Shown here: positions 22,601 to 31,600 of the stretch, piece after piece
Position numbering within the stretch: position 1 is the stretch's first letter
Layout of the letters: each line of letters starts with the position of its first letter
Source of the DNA: Undaria pinnatifida
Lineage: Eukaryota; Sar; Phaeophyceae; Laminariales; Alariaceae
Length of the DNA: 64,000 nt
Reading direction: 5' to 3'
Assembly (NCBI GenBank): GCA_012845835.1
Contig: JABAKD010000028.1
Location: 14,354,648 to 14,418,647 of the forward strand
Translations under genes and position numbers: made by a program
The notes under the pieces: model-generated
What the model was told of the DNA's origin: nothing
Seen by the model: only the letters and a program-made list of their open reading frames with translations
Database searches by the model: none

Positions 22601-25600
22601 AAGATTTTTGATATGCTACTTTTAATACTTGGTGAGCTATTCAATGAGCTGTTTAATAAGCTTTTTGATATGCTGTTTTTAATACTTGGTAAGCTATTTA
22701 ATGAGTTATTTAATGAGCTGTTTCAGAATCTATTTATTAGGCTGTTTGATAATCTGTTTAATAAGGACCAAGGCTGGGGTATTGTAGTATGGTGTAGTAC
22801 GATTGTAGTATGATATAGTATTATACTCCCTTTTTCGCTCCTTTATTTAGTTTATTCAATACAGCAGTAGGCGATTAGCTTGGCGCATCGTAGCTAAGGA
22901 TTCAATTGAGGATTATTATCACAAAATTCTAACGGCAGCAAAGCTTAATACCGCAAAGTACAACCGGAGTCCCTCGCGCGAGTGACCCCGAGCCACTGCA
23001 AAACGAGACCCCGATCCACATAATTACCTCATAATAACACTGCCGTGCTTGATAACGGCCTTGATAACGGGTTTGGTAAACTTTTTGATGTGCTATCCGC
23101 CGGTGTCCCTCGCGCGAGTGACCCCGATCCACTGCAAAACAAGACCCCGATCCACTGCATAACACTGCCGTGCTCAGTGAAACTGCCGTGCTTAATCAGC
23201 TTTTTGATGTGCTTTTTTTAATGTTTCATGAGTTGTTTAATAATCTATTTAGTAGGATATTTAATGAGCTGTCTACTAAGCGACTTAATAAGCTTTTGAA
23301 CAAGCTATTTCATATTTAATGAACCGTCTAATAAGCTGCCTGGTATACAATTAAGTGTTTAATAGGTTAATCAGTAAGCTATTTAATACGGTACTTGGAG
23401 TATTTGATAAGGTATTTAATAAGGTATTTAATTAGCTATTTAATGAGGTATTTAATAAGCCATTTAATAAGCTATTTAATAAACCATTTATTAAGGTATT
23501 TAATAAGCTATTTAATAAGCTATTTAATAAGCCATTTAATAAGGTATTTAATAAGCCATTCAATAAGCCATTTATTAAGGTATTCAATAAGGTACCGGTA
23601 TTGAATAAGGTACTTATTAAGGCTGTTACAGGTTGCCGGGGGATGTTCAAGTCGCCGACCATCAATAGCAAATAGGTGGATACGTCCTTGTAGTAAGTTT
23701 TTTTTCAATATCACTTTTTTACTTTCCAGCTCAAGTGGTACATGTCATGAGTACATTCGTATCGTAACAGCTTTTATCCTACCTTCTAGACAAGGTCATC
23801 ATCACACTTCAGATGCCCAACCACGGTACCAGCCACACCCCAAGTAGCCGCTGCTTCCCTTGTCCCCGCCTGTACGTGTCTTCACCTTCATTTAAATTAC
23901 AGTTAGTTGTGTTTGGCTTCTGTAGTCACGTGTTGCTCGAGTGTTGCGGTTTGTTGTACGAGTATATGACTATTAAGCAGCCGACTATTGATGGTCATTG
24001 GTTAGTTAGGTGTGGCGGTTTTGTTGTGTATGACTGTAAGTTGCCGACTAGTTATTCGTTGCTCAAGTGCTGCGGTTTTGTTGTGTGTGACTGTAAGTTG
24101 CCCACTCACTAGCTGGTCAAGTTTTGCGGTTTGTTCTGTATGACTAGTAGTTAGCGACTAGTCATTTTTGTTGGTTAGTGTGTTGCGGTTTTGTTGTGTA
24201 TGACTTTTAAGTCCCCGACTAGGTATTGTATTTGGTAGTAGACTGGCTGTCTTATATTACAACACATTGTACTTCATTGCAGTTACAGTCGTTGCGGAGT
24301 TCTTCGTTCTCGTATCTGGTGGGCGCATTTGTGGCTCGACGTGGTGTTGATTATTGTAAACACTACCCTCGTAGTACGTGATGGGTCAGTAACATGGCTT
24401 GCTCGGCCAGTCAGGTGTGTTGTCTAATATTAATATCTGCCAATGGTCCCGTCAACTTGTAGCCCTGCATGCCGCGCTCAAACGTGACTCGCGTGTGACC
24501 AGCACGATGGGGTGGTGCCTTTTTTGTTTTTCGGGTTCGATAACGTGTGTTGAGTGGTGGAACGTTGTTTCTTGGTCGGTCCGTGTGGGCAGGCAGGATC
24601 CGGTACACAGCTCTTCAAGCAGAGGAGCGCCTTACAAATGAAAATTCGCACCCATGTTCCGTAGCATAGTGCTACCATCAGTACCATCAGGATGGATCGA
24701 CACAGGCACACCCAAGGTCACGACTGCACGATTGGGTTGTGTTGGGTTGTACAACCGACATTAAATCGATTCAATGCGACACAGATGTGGGCGTGCGACG
24801 ATCTTAAGCTGTAAGCTACTGAAAACGTCGTGCGCAAAAAACGAGGTTGTCTTTTTGAAGGGGTTGAGTGTTTTTTGTTTCTTCCCATCCGCCGGAGGTT
24901 GAGCATTGTTTTGTGAGTGTGAGGGCAAAAAAGAAGAAATATGTGTTCGACGTTGATGACCGATGCGCCTCGTGCCCGCTGCTTTTTTTTTTGTTTTGTT
25001 TCAGGGGAGGGTTTTGAGCTGATGCTTCGGTGCCTTCGTGAGAAAAAACATGCCGCTTGGTGCGCGGTGAAGGTGTTGGACTTCGCTCTCACGGACAACG
25101 ACACCAACTGCCAAAGGTGTGTGTCTCTTTCCTTTGATTTCCCTTGCAGTTCTTAGCGTGTCAGGCGAGTACCCGACTGTCAGCGGGGTACCCGAACGTT
25201 GTACGGGTACCCGGGTACCCGCCCAAAATAGCCGTAAATACTCGCGAGTACCCGGGTATTTTTTTCAAACTAGCAGGTGGGTACCTGTTTAAGACCGGTA
25301 CTAGTGGGGTAACACCTCTAGTCTGTGTCTGTGTCCTTTGATCCTTTGATTTGTGTTGCCGTTCTTAGCCCGTATCTTATGGTATGGTACGGTATGGTAC
25401 GGTTAGCGGAGCCCTAGCGCGAGCTGACAGTAAAGTTGACTCTCACAGACAACGACACCAGCTGACAAAAGTGTTCTTTTAACCCGTTTATTGCTCGAAA
25501 CCCGTCTTTTGGACCAAACTACTTGCATGCAGTATGGGGAGGGTTTTTGGTGCTCTGGAGGGGTTACGTGTTGTGGTGTTGTTACGTCTTGTGATGTTGC

Positions 25601-28600
25601 GTCTTTTAGGGTACAGTAGGGAATGTTAGGGTTAAGAAAACCCGGAGCCCTGGCCTAGCCTAATGTTGGACTTGGCTCTCAGGGACAACGGCACCAACTG
25701 CCTGCCAAAGGTGTACGTTAAGTTTTCCGATGGCATGCTGCTCTTGCTGCATCTCGTTGTGATACATGGGATGACGGCTGATGGTTGATGGTCGATGGTA
25801 CTGTCAGTACCGCAGAGGAACGCACCAACCATTGTTTTTTTCCCTGCAAGGTTGTTGACTTGATAATACAATGGTTGGTATGCCTCACCGAAACTATGCA
25901 TTTTGAGTCATTGGGTCATTGAGTCAATGAGCCATTGAGCCATTTAGTAATTGACAAGACCATGGCCTAGGTGAACAAAAAAAAACACATTTTGCTGCAA
26001 GAAGGACGGCATGTCGACGATTGTTGCGTTAAGGAGGGCACAGGAGCACCCGTCATACAGGAAAAAAACATGGCCAAAAAGTGGTATACCTTCATGCCTC
26101 TATCTTACCAGGCCTCTACAGTTGGAACAGTAGGAACAGTAGGACAGTAGGAACAGTAAGATACCCTAACCTTATCTTGACCTAATGTTGGACAGCACTG
26201 CCATCGCTGCCGTGGACAACGGCACCAACTGCTGAAGGTGCCATAGTGCTGCCTCGAGTCCTCTGATATTGTTGCTTGGCTTGTTCTGAGGCTGAGGTTC
26301 TAGTTTTGCCCGCGCCAAGAGCTAGGGAGCACTAACTCCTTTCGATATCCATTTCCAGATATCTCAAGCGCCCGCCGACCGCCAGCGCGGACAAGGTGGC
26401 GGCATGCACAAATATCTTGCTGCGCGATTCCTAGCGATAACTACCGGTGCTCGTATACTGTATTGTACTGTATGGCATTGTACTGTATGGTATGGTATGG
26501 TATTGTATTTTTTGTTGCACATGTTGCGGTTATTGCGTATCTTGCGGCACAATATTAATACAAGTAGTGCCTTCTTGGACCGTTAACTTGGGGGGGTAGG
26601 AGGGGGCGACGGTCAGGTTTACGCGTGATGACTTGTGCATACAGTAGATACTGTAGATACAGTAGATACAGTAGGTACAGTAGATACAATAGATACAGTA
26701 GATACAGTAGGTACAGTAGGTACAGTAGGTACAGTAGGTACAGTAGATACAGTAGCCACGCCCCCGGTAAAGCGGTGGGTTGTGGGAGCAATATAACAAT
26801 ACCCCCTTATTGGGGAAAGCCGCCTTATTCATTTATTCATTCCAAGCCATGAGTGCGACTCTCCTGTCGCGCCAAGTGATTTCGACCGCCTTATATCGGG
26901 ATACCGCCTCATGTCGAGATAGGGATACCGCCTTATGGGGGGACCCCCACTAACCTACTCAAGTACTGTACTGGAGCACTCTACTGCCGTAGCGAGGGTG
27001 CGCACATGTTTCAGGCGGTCTACCTGTCGTGCTTATTTCCCTCTCATTCTGCTGCATACCAGGTGCAGTAGATCTATTACGGCTTTGTTGCCTGGTGCTC
27101 AATGTATTACTGCGCTAGAACAAGAATTTTAGAGGGTTGCTGCAGTAGATCCTGTACCTTTAGCTGCAATAGCGGGTTCGATGGAGCTGGATAGCTGTCT
27201 TGTGTTGCTTGGCTTATTTTCAACGCTTTGCACTTGGTTCTTCTGCTTCTTCTGCTGCTGCGTGTCCTCCACCATGTGGGCTGTTTCCGGTGCCAGGCTG
27301 GTTGAGGTCGGTGGCCTAAAGGCGGTCCTGCCCGTATTCATGGGAAGGGGTGCCGCCCGCAAGCTGCGCCAGAAGGTAAACACATGTGCTTGACAGGCAC
27401 AAAATCAAGTGTCAGACGTACTACTTTGGGAAATATTGTTTTTGGCTCTACGAACTGAATTATAGGACAATCATACGGGTTTTACTCAGCTGGACTGTCA
27501 AAAACACCGATACAGTCAGATGGCAAGATCCATCCCGTAGTTTTCCGAGGGCTTTCTGGAGCAGTTCTACGTTCCTCCAGGGTCTCATTTTGATTTTTGG
27601 CGCAAAAAATCAGTTTTGAGAAGTATGCAGTACTCGTAGTATGCAATAGTATGCAATAGTATGCAATAGTATGCAATAGTATGCAATAGTATGCAATATT
27701 ATGCAATAGTATGCAATGAATGTTGCTCAAAACTGGGGCCAAAAATATTACCAGGTATATTTTTGAGGGTATTTGGCTAAAAATCATGAGGTCGTCAGGA
27801 CTGGCAAATTGGATGAACAGACAAACTGCGAGTCTGGATAAACGGGAAAGTGGATCAGAAAACTCTCGGAAAACTATGGGGAGCATTCTGAAGAGTCTAC
27901 AGGTATTTTTGGTCTTCCCGCCGAGTAAATCGCGTATGATCAGCCAAAAATCTCAGTTCTGAGGGCCCAAAAATATTGTCCCATAATAGTTGATCTCAAG
28001 TTGATCGAAGCGCTTGACACCTTTAGAGCCCCCAAATCCCTCATTATTATTATCTTCAAGCAAATTTGTAAAATAAAAGGGTTCCCAGTTGGGCAGGCGT
28101 TTACGGGTACTGGTATTACGGTATTAGTCGGAAGCATGGACAGTGCATGGACCGTGCACTCGTTGAGAAACAGTTTATCTGCTGCCCCTTTCCGAAATGG
28201 AGGGGGAATAGAAGGAGAAGCCGTTTCGATTTCCCCCCCCGTTGTTGGCCTTGTGAGGGAAAGCTTATACGATCAAATGTGGCGCTCACGCCATTTGTCA
28301 TTTACTTGATTGAGTGGTGATAAAACTTGGCTGTTTTTACAACGCGAGAGGTGGTACGACACGGCCGTAGCTTGATCCTACTCGTACTCTTGCGCGCTCG
28401 CACTCGCGCTCGCACTGTAGTAGACGTAGACGTAGACGGTTGGTTAGACCAATTTTACATGTTTTGCCTCTGCGTTGTTGTGTTGCTGTGTTCTCTTTCT
28501 GTTTTGTTGCAGAAACGAAAGGCAAAAGGCGAGAGAAACGCCTTGGAAGAGCACGCCATCTCCATCGTCACCAGGTCAGACGAAAACAAAATCACGTTTT

Positions 28601-31600
28601 TTTTATGGTAGTTAGGTTTGGTTTAGGACGTACGTACCTGGTGTGCCGTTACTCGGGGGGCATCGCGCGAACGTACATAGCTAGGGCCGCCCACGACCTT
28701 GTGTAACGTTTCTCAGGGAAGCGTACGCACACTTTTAGGAGGCCCGTTTGTATCGACCAAAACAAAAGATTTTCGATATTACCAACCTTGAATATTTGTG
28801 TAATGCATAGGAAGAGCCTGCAGCAGCATGTGCTATACTACTCATAGTACTATTCGTAGTATCAGAATGCCGCCCGCGGAAGGAAGCGCCCTGTAGCTCC
28901 TACCGAGGTGCTTAGTGTGAGGGATTCTCCAATCGTCAATTTATTTGGTCATTGTTTCCCTATAATATCAAGCCCTATCTACGAAAAAGGGATCCATACA
29001 GTACAACATAAAAGATACCCGTACGCTGGCCACGGAAAAGATGTGCCGCTGATGATCAGAGGTGGTTGCGGCAACCAAATTCAAGCCCTAAGAACGCCTA
29101 TTTCCCGGGACGTATGGTGACGGTTTTGGTGATGCCACCAGTTTCAACGGGAATGGAGTTAAGCGAACATGTACTTGGGAGTAATACCCGTGTGCGTTTT
29201 TATTTTTTGTGAGCAGGGGCTCCGGCACGCTTAGCGATGGCGCTTTCTTTTAGGGTTGGGCGTTTTTGCACGCCTGAATGACGCTTTGGTTTCTCTGGTC
29301 CTCGGGCCGTGGGCTGTCTTCATGCTGTCTTCATGCTGCCCTGATCATGACCCTACGCCGTGTGTTGGTGCTGGCGGCGTGTTTGTTTGTGGGCAGTTTC
29401 GCGGTGCATCTGGAGGACAGGCCGGAGCATGAGTGCCTGAGCCGTTTCGTGTCGAAGTTCGTCGAGGCGGACATGGAAAAGGTCGACCGGGTGATGGACC
29501 TGTACATGGAGTATTCGGACAGGTGATTTATACAAAGTGATGTGTATTATCGTTACAAGAGTGTGTTTGGCAAGGGTATATTCCTAAACGGTGGACCGAG
29601 TCATGGACCTCTCTTCTGACAGGTCGGCAGCATATGGCCGTATCGTTTTTACTGCTTGCTTTTTGGGTATAACCTCCGCGTGGAGTATTGTCGTGGGTGG
29701 GCAAAATACGGCCATGTAGTGTCGTTTGCGTCTCCCTCTTTAGGTGTAAGGTTTGCCATGTGTGGTGTGTTGTGTTTTAGCAGGGTTTTTTGTAGGGAAC
29801 AGGTGGACCGAGTTAAGGAGCTTTACATCTGCATGAAGTTTTGAGGCTGGTGGTGGAAATTTTATTGTTTGCTGTTTATGATACTCTTATATGTTCATTG
29901 AGAGAACTGTAGGATACTTGGATTTGGAATGGGATGGCTTTTTGCAGTATTAATAGTAAAATAGTGTAGGTATAGCCTGAAGGTGGCAAGCGTGTGTTGA
30001 GCAGGGGATATATGTTAGGAAAAGGTGGGCCGAGTCATGGACCTCTGCATGGGAGTATTCAGATACGCCATGAAAAAGTGCCGTGTAGTTTGCTGTTCAC
30101 TCTTGTACTATCTGTGCTATTAATAAGTACCTGTAATATGTACCTGTAAAAAGTACATCGTATCCCTGTGGGGGCCCATGTTCGGCGAAAATACCATCGA
30201 CGAATGAGATGTTTTTTTGAGCAACTAGGAACAGCCCCTGACAGCACACAACCATTGTTGGTTAGCACCGTGCTGCACGCGTGTGGCGTAGCTCCTTGCA
30301 TTGCATTACGACGCACACGCCCTATACCCCGGCAGCCCTGGTCGCTTCCTGCGGCCGATACTGAAATCGTCGTTAATACTCAAATCGTCTTTTTCTTCTC
30401 GACATGTTTCACCTCGACGCATACACAACACCTCTACCTCACCCCGACATCCACTCCCACCGCCACCGCCACCCCCACCCGACCTCCCCAACATAGCGCC
30501 GCCCACTTTGAAACTCCCTCCGCTGGTTTCCCCAGGGTGCTTCAATTCGAGGCTAAGGAGAGCGCAAGAGTGGCCCGAGACGAGGAAGAGGGGGACAGTG
30601 ACGACGACGCTGAGACTTTGGAGTTCCGCAGGCAGGAGGCGGGTGCATACACGCAGCAGCGCTTGGCGGTCGTCATGGTCGTTACCGCCGCACACAGCTC
30701 GGCGGTGGCAAGGAGGGTGGCCGAGAAACTGCATCAGGTGCGCCCTTGTTGTTGTTGTTATTGTTCTCACGTTAACTCGCATAACCAAGTCCGTGCTTTC
30801 ACCTTTCACCCTATGTATGTAGTCTTGACCCAAGAAATTTCGCTTCAAAATGAAAAAAATACATCGTTTTTTTCTCGCATACGCCATGTGTTTTTTTGTA
30901 GTTTATAGAGTAGTCGTACGAATTGCACAGCTCGACGATAGCAAGGAGGGTGGCCCAGAAACTTGATCAGAGAAACCTCTGTTTAGTGTGTTCCTTTTTT
31001 CGTGTTTTGCTGTTATTTTCATTGTTTGCCTTGTCATTTTCGTTGTTGTTTGCATTGTCATTTGCGTTATTGTTTACAATGTTGTTTACAGTGTTGACGT
31101 TTTTTACAAAATTATTGGTATTTTCGCCCTCCAACAATATCGCGTGTAGTGGTACGAGACGAAGCCGTTACAATATATATACTATCCTTCCGTAAAGCAT
31201 TAGTACATGTCCGTTTACTCTCACAAAGTGTTGTTTATTATGCTATTTACGTTGCTATTTGCTTTGTTGTTTGCATTGATATTTACGTGTGTTACTTACG
31301 TTGTTGTTGAATTGACATTGTTAATTACACAGTGTTATTTACCGTACATTATGTCGGTGTCTTCTTCCTCGTGTTGTCTTATCCGTGCAACAAGTATCTG
31401 TTCCTCTTCAGCATGTATGATGCTGTTCTTGCGGTTTTTCCTTTCTGATCTTGCATCACAGTCTTCAAAACACCTGTCGTTTGTTTTGTTTTTGTTTTGT
31501 TTTTTCTTGTTTTTCTTGTTTTCATGGCCTGGCATGTTTTTGTTGTGTTCTCATACCCGGTACGCTAGCATTTCACTTGCTTCACTCTACCTCAATCAAT

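Noticed and set aside
30306-30887. 193-residue minus-strand open frame across CTNNBL1 exon 13
   Set aside because: Low-complexity (poly-Gly) shadow of the real plus-strand exon, which has family homology and phase-compatible splice sites.
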